A DNA stretch of 64,000 bases from Patiria pectinifera (Eukaryota; Echinodermata; Asteroidea; Valvatida; Asterinidae): positions 13,106,699-13,170,698 of the forward strand of contig CM057133.1 of the NCBI GenBank assembly GCA_029964075.1, read 5' to 3'. The number at the start of each line of letters is the position of its first letter. Positions within the stretch are counted from its first letter, which is position 1. The notes beneath the pieces were generated by a model. That model had not been told where the DNA came from. It did no database searches and saw nothing but the letters and a program-made list of their open reading frames with translations. The position numbers and the translations under genes are program-made. Positions 31,391-43,116 of the stretch are shown here, piece by piece.

Positions 31391-32358
31391 CGATGTTGTG
31401 CCCATTCTTGAAAATCACGCATTCTCGAAAATGGGCAGGCACATTCTCGAGAATGTGCAACTGGATCCTTGCTCAATCTTGGCAAAAAATAACTCTTCCA
31501 GATTGAGCGCACATTCTTGAGAATGCGCGACAAGATAACGGTCTTGTCGATGCCGAGCACCGGCTGCGCTTGGCAAGTCTAGCTGCATCCTCGTTCACTG
31601 ATTCTTAGTAATTATACTGTTGCAACGCAAGGCGCTGAAAAGTAGAGTGGATATGAAAAGTATTATACGCGTGTTGGGGGAGGGGACCAGGGGAAAAAAT
31701 AAGAAGAAAGAATTCAGATTTTTGGGATAATAAAAGGGGGGGGGGACGTAAGAATGAAGAATGTGAAGAATGAGAATGAATGCTGCGACATCCCATAGTG
31801 CTAATGCTATTTCCCATTTAAATTGCCACCAATTTATTGTTCACACCCCACCATAACGTCGCAGAGCTGGATTCTATCTAGTCAAAAGAGCAATTTTGGC
31901 AGCTTCTGGACATCGGGGTTTTTTTCGTGGCACGCATATGATACATACAGGGACTTGTACTTGTCTAGCCTAAACAAAGCACTTCCCAGACTAGTTCCCA
32001 GTCCTCCGTTATTACAAAACTTCCCATAAGTAGGCAGGAAAAAGCAATAATAACAGGTTTAATTTGATTCAAATTATCGTAGTTATACGAGTACAGAAGC
32101 ATGGAACATTTTCTTTCCTCTTTATATGAATTGTTTCCCTTTTAACCGCTATACAATTCATTTAACATAATTATGTCGTGCAATGTTTGTTAAGATTGGG
32201 CAAAATTAATAAATTGTGCACGTGGTATTCCCACCCAATCTTAAGAATGAGCGCTCATTTTCAAGAATGAGCGCTCATTTTCAAGAATGGGCGCTCATTC
32301 TTAAGAATGTGCGCTCATTTTCGAGAATGCGTGATTTTCAAGAATGGGCACAACATCG
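31391..32358. mobile_element. 968-bp element with perfect 43-bp inverted ends and palindrome arrays
   Basis: 31391-31433 is the exact reverse complement of 32316-32358, starting CGATGTTGTGCCC. Inside the left end is a perfect 20-bp palindrome (31439-31458, GCACATTCTCGAGAATGTGC). Inside the right end are four 20-bp tandem units, TTCAAGAATGAGCGCTCATT type (about 32240-32320), each with the palindrome AATGAGCGCTCATT. The interior (31600-31800) is purine-rich with no open frame of note. No target duplication was recognised. The repeated TTCnnGAA steps resemble heat-shock element half-sites, but that may be coincidental. Confidence 0.75.
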
Positions 32359-33726
32359 ACAACGTGTGATATGTTCTCGATTGTCCATTGAAATCGTCCG
32401 GAAAGATCAGCAAGCTGGACAACTGAAACCATCATGTATACCGGCCGAGAAAGCCTGAAGCTGCCAAGTCGCTTAAGCCTAGTCAAAAGATTACGTTACA
32501 CCTGAGCCCTTGGGGCAAAAAAACTGGCTGAAATGCAAAGAGAGACACCGCCTATAAGCGCCACCTGTGTGCGATTTACATGCAAATCAAATGCATAAAG
32601 TGACTGTCCCGTAAGATTTCTCCGGCCCTCAGGCGCGGCGTACGTATACGTACACCAAACGACTAATAAACGCCACACCGGTTCTTGCTTGGATGAATTC
32701 ATCGTGGCATGCGAATACCACGTCACTCGCCAAACTTATGGCTGTTTTTACTCTATAGAAATTACAGTTGGAGGCGGAGAACAAAATCAAGTTGCTCACC
32801 AACATTGTCACCGTCGCGTTTTACAGCACAGTGGTTCCACCTTCATCGGGTTATCAATTGAAATGAACAGGTGGGCGCATATACGCCCTAGAGGCGTCAA
32901 CCATCGACGAGCAACCATACAACCAGTGTATGCAAACAGCGCACTTATATCCCTACGCGTGTATATTTGGCTAGTTCGCACCCGATTTTTATTGGTTCAA
33001 TATTTGGCAATGCGTAGACCACAGCAAATAATAAGAGTTTTGGGGCTTGGTTTTCATATTCCTCGTTCATATCAGAACTCTCTATACCATTTTGGGAAAT
33101 GGTTACTGAAAACAAATTATCCGAAATTTTAGGGCCAGTTTTGTTTTGTTTTCATGCATCGCGAGGGGGCACATTAACGTCCGCAATTAAGAGAGGCATC
33201 AAGCGTAAATCTGGGGGGGGGGGGCATTCGGGCAAGTGCCTTTGCAGGGCTTTGCTACGTCATGTTCTGTGCTTTCATGGAATTTGACGGCTACCCTTCC
33301 TACGATCTCCTCATGATACACCATTTTTAGGAGGAAACACACGGTCGAGCCCAATTTTGATACGAAAACGTTCTAAAAAACGTTCTAAATTTAGGGTTTG
33401 TCACACTTAGTGCATTGAGCATGAGTAATTGCATTCTCCCAGCAGGCTGAGCTCCAGTTAAAGTTATTGATAGGTCCTCGAAAAGCACTTAGCTTTTAAA
33501 GGGTCGCATTTGCCATCATCATCCATTGCATTTACGGCCGCGGCGATACTTCACATTGCCAACTTTTGAGGTTGCATTATGCACGCGATCGCAATGATGT
33601 TTTCGTAACGTCTATGAATGCAACACAATTTCTGGCAGCTGAATGGGTCCCAGCAATCGTCAGTACATTAAATAATGTCCCATTTATCGTCATGTGATGG
33701 GCCCGTGTGAGTGGTGACTTTCCTTA

Positions 33727-34093
33727 GGCCAAAAAAAAGTCTCCGGTTTCTGGTATGGAGCTTGCCCAAAAAGTGGTGCGGCGATGCGGCTTTTTTTTTT
33801 TACCTGTTTTTTTTTGCTTCAAATGTCGGCTGATGACTACAGATGGTGCCCGACTAAACTTAGTGCAAATATATGGGAGTCAAGAGAGGCCACATAAAGC
33901 TTATTCTCGACCATAACCCAATCTAAAAACACGTTAGAATTGTGCAGCAGCAGGATTCCAGTCAAACCAGTGAGTTTGGCGGTTTTGAGACATCATCTTT
34001 CATTGAAAAAAAAACTTTTTCATTTTGCCGACGCGCATGGCTACGGCGACGCGCGCGCATACCAGAAACCGGAGACTTTTTTTTTTTTTGGCC
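33727..34093 (-). mobile_element. Harbinger-type MITE, copy 2
   Basis: Inverted copy of the element at 26098-26466 with TTA on both flanks (33724-33726 and 34094-34096). It matches almost throughout, which defines both ends of the family independently. Confidence 0.78.
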
Positions 34094-35098
34094 TTATCGA
34101 ATATGAAGGACTCGTATCGGTGAGCTTACTGCATGCAAACCTCATATTCAGTGCCCTTTGCAAAGGTGTAGGCCTGCTACTGAAAATTTGATTCCATTAC
34201 TTTTATGAATTTTCAAATCGAGTTAACGCTAGTCACTTTGAAATGAAATACACCGTCTAGTGAAAGTACATCATGATAATATTATTGCGGCGACACAATA
34301 CTTATGATCAATACCGAACATCTCCGTGACGATTTCCCACCCTCGCCCAAAATTAAGTTTCACAAGAGTTAGTTTCAAATGAAATTGAAAGAAATACAAT
34401 AATATAACATTATAGGGTTTTATTGTAAGGCCTTAAGATATTGCGTGCGAGCATCATTTTCATAAAGCTATACACTATGCAAGTTTTCCGACCTTTTTGC
34501 TTATTTGTGGTGACACGAGGTGACACGAAGACTGTACTATGAAAGTTGAAGTTCAGTGGCCTATTGCGTGCTCAACTTGTGGCAATTGATGTCAGAATAA
34601 TTCTATCTCTAACCCTTTATTGAAATCATTGCTGAAAAATATTTGTCAAAAAATCCGCTCATGGGACTGGATCAACAACTGTTATGTTGGTCTTAACGGC
34701 CATAGTGAGACAAAGTGAAAAAAAAAATAAGTAGATATCACTGTACTGATGTCGACACTGGTAACATTACACCTGTTACTTATCGAACCATCATAAATGT
34801 AAAGGTCCCACAACCGTTTACCGTAGGGGCAATGGGGTGTTAGAGGTCCACTGTGTCTTGGGCGCGGCATATGAGTGGCGATGCCCAGTCCTCTCCTCTC
34901 GCCGTCTTACCTTCCCTGAACGAATCAGGTACCCATTGTTTTATATATCAGCTGTAACACCGGTGACCCCTTGGTATTTTTGATCATTTGACAACCAGTT
35001 TTTACACGACAGATACAGCTAACATAATTGTGTGAAGCTTGAGATTTTATTGATATGATCACAATGTTTCACATGCTCTTTTGGATCAAGTGCTATAC

Positions 35099-35478
35099 CG
35101 GGTGAATAAAAAAACCCAAAAGGTAGGACTAATTTTTGAATGATCGTTTGCCTGTATAGCACTTTCAAAATCTGAGTTAGAAAGGCCCAATCAAGAGCTT
35201 TCTTTTAGTACAAGAATCATTCTCATCACTCATGTACTTTTCAAGTTACGGAACTTTGAACACATACACCATTTTCCTTTTTTTGTGATCCGTGGACAGA
35301 ACTTTAAAACGGTGTTTGCGTTCAAAATTGCGTAACTTGAAAAGTACATATAAATAATTTGAATGATTCTTGTACTAAACGAAAGCTTTATATCCTAGAT
35401 TTTGACAGTGCTACAGACAAAACTTCCGAAATTATTGATCATGCCATTTTGGTTTCAGGTTTTTTAATCACCGCGTAT
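35099..35478. mobile_element. Mariner-type MITE
   Basis: CGGGTGAATAAAAAAACCC at the left and TTTTTTAATCACCGCGTAT at the right are degraded versions of the CAGGGTGAGTCAAAAAA end. The interior carries GTGATCCGTGGACAGAACTT and CACTTTCAAAATCTGAGTTA as in the 45543 copy. Confidence 0.6.
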
Positions 35479-35614
35479 ATGCTGATAGGCAATATGCGGA
35501 TAAAATTATACACAATTAATTTCACTCCTTCCTTGGAATGCTGACTTTTTGATGTCCACAGTTCGGCTCGCCGTTATATTTTACGTTGGGCAAGTTTAGC
35601 CTCTTTACAGGGGC

Positions 35615-36172
35615 GTCAATCGCTTCTCAAAAGTGGGGGGGGGGGACATACCTTGATCAGAAATAATGCAAGTGCGAAGCCGTTACAGCGTGGGGTTCGG
35701 GGCCCGCTTAAGGGCCCCCAAAAAGTTCGGATTCTAGTTGCTCATGTGGTGTGATCTGAGGCAATTTCTGACCACTTTAACCAATATTTTCTAAGCAAAA
35801 GATAATGATTTAAACACCATTTTCGAGGTTGAAGTCATTGAATAAGCTATTATATTCTCAGCTAAAGGCGTGGGGTTCGGGGCCCGCTTAAGGGCCCCGA
35901 AAAAAATCGGATTCTAGATGCTCGTGGTGTGATCTGAGGCAATTTCTGACCACTTTAACCAATATTTCAGCAAAAGATAATAATTTGAAAATCATTTTCG
36001 AGGTTGAAGTAATTGAATAAGCTATTGTATTCCAAGCTAAAGGCGTGGGGTTTGGGGCCTGAGGACCCCGAAAATTTTTGGATTGTAAATGCTCTGTGGT
36101 GCGATATGAGGCAATTTCTGACCACTTTAACCAATATTTTCTTAGCAAAAGATAGGCCTAGGATTGACGCCC
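35615..36172. repeat. MITE with internal three-unit tandem array (~175 bp period)
   Basis: Bounded by GGGGCGTCAATC and GATTGACGCCC. GCGTGGGGTTYGGGGCC recurs at about 35690, 35868 and 36042, and GTGATCTGAGGCAATTTCTG with AACCAATATTT follows each. The third unit has lost the CGCTTAAGGGCCCC segment. Confidence 0.75.
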
Positions 36173-36375
36173 ATGCCTCTTAATTACTTTAGTCGCTTTA
36201 TTAAAGTGGTTGTCAAGGTTTGTTATATCCTTTGTGGTCCATCATTCGTGTGGTCGTAAACTATCTATTTACCTAAAAATGTACCAGTAGTTACACATTC
36301 AGAATTTGATTCACACGTTAATAATATCTCCTTCTTTTTGTCATTATGACTTCTGTGGTATATTTCTGTGTGGAT

Positions 36376-37338
36376 TTACGCAGGGACTGTACGAGAAGAA
36401 GTAGTCATGTGACTGTCTGCACTTTCAACTGTATTTGTAGTGGCAAGAGCCCCAGGGCATTTTCGGCAAAGAAGTTTGAAAGCCGTCCTCCTGAAGTTCT
36501 TGGATGTTGCTAGGTAGATGAAAAAGTTCCACCAACTGTTGGATAGAGCCAGCCACATACTGCCGAATTTCACGGCGTCCGGGAGACCATTGGTACTGAT
36601 GTTCAGGTAGATGTTGCAGAAGAGAAAGGGCATATAGGCAAGGTTGAAGGCGCCGGTGACTATAAACATGGTCCGGATGGCCCGCATGTCAGCCGAACGC
36701 GGGCCGTTGGCCGGAGCTCCCTGGGCGGCGATCTGGCGGGCGTGACGCCTGCTGATCCGGAACAACTTGGCGTAGATGGAGATGGTCAAGATGGACGGTA
36801 CCACGATCCAGATAATGCAGATGGTGATCAAATAAGCCAGGATCTCCTGGTTGCCCCACTCGGGCAGGCAGACGAACAGCACCCTGTCGAAGATGATCAA
36901 GTTGCTGTTGAGGGCCACGTAGGTGTTAGCTCCAATGGTGCTCAGCCAGACTGCCGCCAGGGCAACCCCAGCCCGCCGGCGAGTCACCAGGTCGTAGTAC
37001 CGGAGCGGTCTGGTGACGGCTAGGTACCGGTCGGCGCTGACGCACAGCAGAGACAACGTCGATATCATGGCGAAAGAGGGTCCCATTACGCCGATGATCC
37101 GGCACATGAAGTCCCCGTACAGCCACCGGTCCAAAGCGGAAGGTATCAGGGAGAAGGAGATCAGAATCCCCACAGACAGGTCTGCCACGGCCAGCGAAGT
37201 TGCGAAAATCTTGGTCATCTCCGCAATCTCCCGAGTCTTCCATGTCACCGCTATACTGATGATGTTGGCGACGAAGATCGTGATTGCGTCGAAGAGTATG
37301 AACGCCGTACGGGCGGCAATAAGCCCGGTGTTGGGCAT
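36376..37338 (-). CDS. Class A (rhodopsin-like) GPCR, intronless
   Basis: 320-residue seven-transmembrane receptor in a single exon, ATG at 37338. Landmarks: N25 (TM1), D53 (SLAVADL, TM2), C79 and C157 (disulfide pair), a perfect DRY at 103-105 (ADRYLAVTRPLRY), W131 (TM4), P in TM5, and a basic third loop RISRRHARQIAAQG. Departures: TM7 reads NFFIY (271-275) instead of NPxxY, so the highly conserved proline is missing. TM6 has NLAYMP in place of CWxP, and position 3.32 is Gly rather than the Asp of amine receptors. The tail is Thr/Ser-rich, with vicinal cysteines (CRKC) as possible palmitoylation sites. TTTATT at 36197-36202 (AATAAA on this strand) lies 175 bp past the stop. Ligand unknown. 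Confidence 0.92.
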   Translation of the reverse strand: MPNTGLIAARTAFILFDAITIFVANIISIAVTWKTREIAEMTKIFATSLAVADLSVGILISFSLIPSALDRWLYGDFMCRIIGVMGPSFAMISTLSLLCVSADRYLAVTRPLRYYDLVTRRRAGVALAAVWLSTIGANTYVALNSNLIIFDRVLFVCLPEWGNQEILAYLITICIIWIVVPSILTISIYAKLFRISRRHARQIAAQGAPANGPRSADMRAIRTMFIVTGAFNLAYMPFLFCNIYLNISTNGLPDAVKFGSMWLALSNSWWNFFIYLATSKNFRRTAFKLLCRKCPGALATTNTVESADSHMTTSSRTVPA

Positions 37339-37420
37339 TTCACCACACGATAAGACTGTCTTTTGTCCACCTAGGTTTGAGTAATAGATTCAAGTGATGC
37401 CATACCCTTGACGGAGCGGC

Positions 37421-37431
37421 AACTTTATATT
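37421..37431 (-). promoter_or_regulatory. Possible TATA box of the GPCR
   Basis: AATATAAAGTT on the minus strand, 83-93 bases upstream of the ATG. It would give a short 5' UTR of about 55-60 nt. Based on motif and position only. Confidence 0.3.
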
Positions 37432-40400
37432 GAAGCAACGCAAGAGCTCATTTCGAATTCCCACGAGCGGCGCGAGAACCAATAGAATACTGCGCTTGAC
37501 TGCTTAATGAAGATCGGGCTGTCCGCTGGGACGGTATCGTGTAGCAAACCTGTATGATACAGCTTCAAGGATAAGACTCACTTTCTGTAAGTTGATTAAA
37601 TTTTGGATATTTGTTTCCCTATCTTTGTGATGATCGGGAGCCGTGTGTCGTCTCACGATGACATTACGCTTTGACTATTATAGCGAAACATAGCTCAAAG
37701 ATTATTTTGAACGCATCAAAGTTTTAAAATAGCCGACAGGGTCCAAAAGATCAGAATACTGAGAACGTACCGCGTAAACTTGTGTTTTACTGCTCTTTCC
37801 TTTGCTTAAATTTGTTTTGTTTTTAAAGAATGTTCGCACGATCTCCACTACAAGTCCATTACGGAAAATCAGGAGTTCTTGGTAAGAAAAGACACCTTTT
37901 CAAAAAAAATCATGTTTCAGCTTTTGTTACATTTTAAGGCCGATTTGTTACTCTGAGAAAAACTGAGCTCCCTCTCATGGTCGGTATTTGAATTATTAAT
38001 TCCTGAAATACATAGGCCTACATCTGAGAGTTTAGCAAAATTCCTATTGGTCGAGAGCCCGTCGCGTGGGTGGTTTTCAGGCGCCGGTAAAACACCGCTG
38101 CGTTCTGTGCCATATCGCGCAGTACTCACTGCGCGCACCAACTTCCATATAAGGAGATTTGTAGCACTACGCGCACGAGGCACATATCATAGACATGGCC
38201 AGAGGGGTGTTTCACAAGCGAGATTAAGAAGTTGTCACAACCGTTGATATACAGTGTTCCAAATCTTTTCAATTCTATGACGTTGTTTAGGGGAAATACA
38301 CAGTTTCTTTTGCAATTATCAATGTGGCGTTTTGAAAAATTTTATTGAGCTTTCTGAAAAAATAACGACTGCTGTAACTTTCTCATCTTGGCTCGTGACG
38401 TCAATGTTGAATAGACTTACGCCATTTGCCACGCATTCATTACGCATGAAAATAAAGGTTTTAAGCACTAATCAGTGTTCTGGTATAGGCTATGCACAAA
38501 GAAGTGTCTTTGATATGCGAGCAGATTCGTCGAATAATTATATAAAACAAGACTGTGTCTTGACCTCGAGATTGTGACCATTCAGAGGGCGCCTTCTATC
38601 GGGTCTTCGGTGTTACCCGTTCTTGTATTACACACAAACATGACAGCCAAATTGACCAATCAAACCCTGATGAAACCCCGTCGCCGAATGAAAGATCGGA
38701 CACATCGGACACATGTATAGCGAAGCTAAGCGACGAGAACACGCGGACCTATCAGGATCAGCTGCCTACACCGATTCAGCAAGCCAAGAGCATTGGTCAA
38801 GGTTAATTGCGACGGTCACTTGGAATACAATGGATCACCCTTTGTATGTGTTCTCCTTTTTCATACGGATAACATCTAACAAATAATTATAAATTAATGA
38901 TTGTGTATATACATTTCACATATTATGAAGTGGAGCAAACTTCAAATCGTTCAAAACATAATAGCTGATTTGATGTTGTTATATATAAAGTCACTTCTGA
39001 TTTCTAATACAATTAAAGATCATGTTTAAGGTAAACCTTATTCAGTCAGCCAAATAATAACTTCCTACCTTTGAATTTTAATTTAATTATTTTCTCGACT
39101 GGCATTTCATTCGTAGTTTCTCGACCTTTTTTTATGCTGATATACCGACATAATTATTAACTAACCTTCAACAGTGCATGAATGATATCGGACGATCCAG
39201 ATCCATCAATCGATGAAATTGGAAGGGATTAAAAATTCCCGGAGAAATGGAAGTGACTTTCCCTCTTTGGAAAATTGAGTTTTTAAAGAAAAAGGCACTC
39301 AAGGGCCTGGCCGCTTCACGCTAAGGTTACAGGCATGCAATAGTGCTTAGGCCTACATCAGTGAGACAAAAACTTTATTAGTACCGGGTATACAATGTAC
39401 TCTGGTTGAACCAGAAACAGTTAACCTAACTTTCTTTTTATTAATTTCCGCTTTTATGCTGAAAAATGGCGCGGTAGTGGAGGATTTCTCTTAAATCTTT
39501 TACCTTATACTTCATTTTGTTCATTCGTTTCCCCAGTACTTTGCACTGTCCGTCCGTTTGTATACGCATGAGTTTGAAGCGAATTCAAATCAAAAGTAAC
39601 AAGGATAACACAGTGTACACGGTCAGTCAAAAAGAAAGTGGCCTGGATAAATGATTTTTTTTCTGAAAAAGTCACCTAATTTGATGCACCAATCATGTAG
39701 GATCCGTGCACCAATGAAGTATGTCTTAAAAAAAAAACATGCTCTTCTGCTCATCGGAACAGGACAAAAAAGAATTACTGAAATTGATCCGTGCTGTGTC
39801 AGAAGATCTGCATGTTTTACTATAAAATATAGCTGTCCGTGGAATATGCCATCAGAAGCTATTGAATTAGCTGAGTTAGAATTACAGACTTCACACAGGC
39901 ATTCAGATACAAATGTAATTTTAAATGTTTCGGGCTCCGGTGGTATGGTGGTATGGATGTGCGGTCGTCAACTACGGTGATGTGTTGTGAGTGTCGTAGT
40001 ATGATATAGTGTTGAAGTTTGTCTTGTAGACCTGGGTCCTAGCTCTACCGGTTAGACTGACTTGGTGCAGAAATATTGATTCTTGCCAAAGACGAAGTGT
40101 GTCCCGTGTGTGTGGCAGATACAGCGGAGGTTAGGCGCCGCGATCTTCAGTTTTTTTTCCCAGTGTCATAATGATCGGATGTTGTTTCATCAAGGTCGAA
40201 AACACCAAGTCTGAAAGATTTATTTAGTTACGAATGTGTCACTTTATCACAGTGGAGTATCGACTTTTCTTTGAAAATGCTCTAAGAGTTGAGGGGGGGT
40301 TCTGACGCAAACGGAATTGACATCAAAGAAAAATGTGCAGATTCCACCATGCCCTTGGAGATATGCAAGTATTTTTAGATACATAGCAGGCGTCTGCTGA

Positions 40401-40746
40401 ATCCGATTCTGCACGTACTCGACTTGCACGCACGTGAGCACCTGTTCCCTTGCACATCTATCGATGGTTTTTGTTTTTAAGCCCGGCTTCTTATCTGCTT
40501 CGGCTTCACGTCTGGCTTCAAGAATCATTAAAAAAACTCTATTTTACCTCATGAACTACTATGATATAATGTTGCCAAAGCAGAAAGTGAACCAGTTGGT
40601 GCCAAAGTCCCCCATATTAGGGGCTTACAAAAACTTTGTGAAGCCACGACCGGAGACGCATCAAAGGCTTTGAAGAACCACTCAGCCTGCGGACATAAAC
40701 CCTTTTACAGACAGCGCGCGGTGAAGGTGCTGCACGCCATGCATTA

Positions 40747-41178
40747 ATTAACCTAATCTTCCCAAATCCTCCAAAATCCTCTTTGTACATAATGAGGATT
40801 TTGATGGACTTAGGCTGTGCGGCAAAAATGTGGGGTTGATTTTGGAAGATGCATTGTGTTAAGGTCTTGGGCGAAACCTTGTGCTGTTTATGCTTAGCTA
40901 TGCATACATTTAGGCCTGGATTATACCGGTATTTGAAATCGTCCATGCTGCTTCTTGATATCATCAGCGCTGCATCAATGTATTAAAATTGAATGCTGGA
41001 GGATTTTGAAGGATTGAGGCATGCAGTGGTCACCCCTTCGAGGAACAAATTCAAAAAATAACGGATTATTCTGGAGGATTTAGGCTGTATCAAATTTTTA
41101 CATGCAGGCAGTTGGAGGATTTTGCAGGATTGAGGATAACCCCTATTGGCAAAAAGGCCAATAGGGGTTAGGGTTAAG
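40747..41178. repeat. Large TTAGGGTTAA-type element
   Basis: Begins TTAACCTAATCTTCCCAAAT with AATCCTCCAAAATCCTC and ends GGTTAGGGTTAAGG. Between the ends GGAGGATTT(T) occurs three times with GGATTGAGG. Confidence 0.5.
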
Positions 41179-42185
41179 GATTCTTTGCTCTGCAGCTTGT
41201 AAGCAGTTTGCAGCAGTGTTAAAAGTAAAACAGTCAACTTTGCTCAGTGAACATGCTCAGTCGGAATATCGAACTTGCCTCTAAGTCAGTCACCTTTGGA
41301 GGGACAACACTCGTTACAAAGTGCACATCTGATGTGATTACAATGAAGGCCAGCTGCATTCGGGAGGAAATAATCAGAAAACGGGTGTAAGCACGGTATT
41401 GATACAACGGGGATCAGCCTCACTTACACCGGTAGATGGAGCGACCTTGCCCGCACGCACGGCCGTCCTTGAGTGAAGAACTCCCGGACAAAGGTGTGTA
41501 GGAGGACAAACAAACACGTACACACCCCAACGAACTATAAAAATAGAAAAAGAATAGCCACCAGGATTGGCAGCTCGCGTTTTTAATTTCATTTTTCCCC
41601 TTATGAAATCTCCTGGCCATCCCCAGTTTGTTTTTAGTTCAACATTGTCCATCGGTAGTATTTGAGCACGTCCGGTGATATTCATAAATTCTGTGATTTA
41701 TCTGTTATTCTCTTTTTATTTAATATGATGAGAAGTAATTGGATTGAGTCGTGCAGTTTTGAATGTGTTCAATCCAGTTAATGAATTGTTTTTCGGCGTG
41801 TTCCGGGATGTTTTAGAGTCACCAAAAACGCTGTGCGGCGTAAGCCTAAGCAATGGGAAAGCCGGGGGGGGGGCGTTGCAGGAAACAAGATTCCAAAAAA
41901 CGGGAGATAAACATAAAGGTAACCCCCTGTTATGGCAAGATTTAATTGCTGTTGTACCAAAAAAACTGGACGTAATTGGGAAAAAAAATCAATTATCAAC
42001 AATCTTCAATGTCCCCAACAATCTTCAATGTCGCACTTTTGCGACCTCGGAAACAATATTTCACAAAGGTATGCAGACGCTTGATCCGATTATTCAACGT
42101 CTTTTTTGGTTATGTCTATATACATGACTTTTTGTAAATAGCTAATTGTACGACAAGCATTCTGCCTAATTATACGCAGATTAAT

Positions 42186-42504
42186 CAAGGGCGGATCCAG
42201 GGGGGCAAAGGGGGCCATGCCCCCCCCCCCAAAAAAAAGAATCAAATTATTATTATTTTTTTAGATGACTTCGTAATAAAGGCAGGCATTGAGTAAACCA
42301 CCATCTTTTCCTCAAAAAACATTGGTTAAAGTGGTCAGAAATTGCCTCAGATCGCACCACAGAGCATCTAAAATATATTTTAAAAACGGGCCCTTATAAG
42401 CGGGCCCCGAACCCCACGCCGTAATTTTTTTGGGCACACTCTTTGGGGACCAAACTTTTGTTTTTGTCCCCCCTCCCCCAAATTGTGTTCTGGATCCGCC
42501 CTTG
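42186..42504. mobile_element. MITE with CAAGGGCGGATCCAG termini
   Basis: Perfect 15-bp inverted ends (CAAGGGCGGATCCAG at 42186-42200, CTGGATCCGCCCTTG at 42490-42504) with G- and C-runs just inside. The interior carries, inverted, the CAGAAATTGCCTCAGATCGC and GCGGGCCCCGAACCCCACGC segments of the 35615 array. The ends resemble hAT-family termini. Confidence 0.7.
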
Positions 42505-43048
42505 AAATTAATAGTAATGGTTAGCTCGTCATATATTGAAGGTTAAAGTTAAGTACCTTGAATGGGAACACTGTTGAACGAACTCAGAAATATATTAAAC
42601 AATTTATTGGCTGACATTGCTGTTTCGTTATGTGTGTAGATTACGGCGAACGAACTGCATAATGCACGGCTATTCTTTTCAACTAAAATGTTCAAATGGC
42701 ACGTTTAGGCCACTGTACAATTAGATTTTGAAGTTTAAATTGTGACGTCACCATCAAAACTTCTATTGTTTCTATGGTAAATCTGCCGATTGTTCTTCTA
42801 TTCGAGGTGAACGCGCGTGTTTATCACTGGCGGTAACCGTGCGCGCGCGAACGTAAACAAAATCTTAACTTGTTACTTGCAACATTATTCGTAGGACATA
42901 GGAGGCGTATCCACTGTACGCGATACGGCAGGGGTGTTAGTTTGGAGGCTTGGCGGCGAATTTCATCTCGCCCTCCGCCATTGCTCCTTCTCTTGGCTCT
43001 GCTAGTGAAGTCAGAAAACACGGCTACGACCGTCGAGCCCGCTAGATC

Positions 43049-43116
43049 ATGCCCATGCTTCCGGTCGGCACCCACTTCCTAGCTCTGCTCCTAGCTTGCA
43101 CCGTTGCCATTTCCAG
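43049..43116 (+). CDS. Prominin exon 1 (signal peptide)
   Basis: MPMLPVGTHFLALLLACTVA, a typical hydrophobic leader. Donor TTTCCAG|GTAGGC. A second ATG two codons downstream could also serve. Confidence 0.75.

Larger units (their letters stand above)
30135..36375. other. Repeat-rich interval between SFI1 and the second GPCR
   Basis: No exon is convincing. About 30350-30500 is AT-rich. It contains G-rich MITE remnants (30610-31045), the palindrome-rich inverted-repeat element (31391-32358), a Harbinger-type MITE (33727-34093), a mariner-type MITE (35099-35478) and a three-unit tandem array (35615-36172). The SFI1 promoter should lie just above 30134; no TATA box is evident. Confidence 0.5.
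37339..43048. other. Intergenic interval between divergent GPCR and prominin genes
   Basis: No exon recognised on either strand. A TTAGGGTTAA-type element lies at 40747-41178 and a 319-bp inverted-repeat element at 42186-42504. The last 250 bases (GCGCGTGTTTATCACTGG, GTGCGCGCGCGAACG) are CpG-rich and probably the prominin promoter. About 38870-39180 is AT-rich with nothing identifiable. Confidence 0.45.

Noticed and set aside
31135-31506. Plus-strand frame of 123 codons at the left end of the inverted-repeat element
   Set aside because: It begins outside the element, reads through palindromes, and has no homology that I recognise.
32240-32320. Regular 20-bp direct repeats resembling a CRISPR array
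   Set aside because: The repeats are contiguous with no unique spacers, and the genome is eukaryotic.
32689-33132. Plus-strand frame of 147 codons
   Set aside because: It starts at a non-ATG codon, has no recognisable domain or plausible splice context, and lies in a repeat-rich interval.
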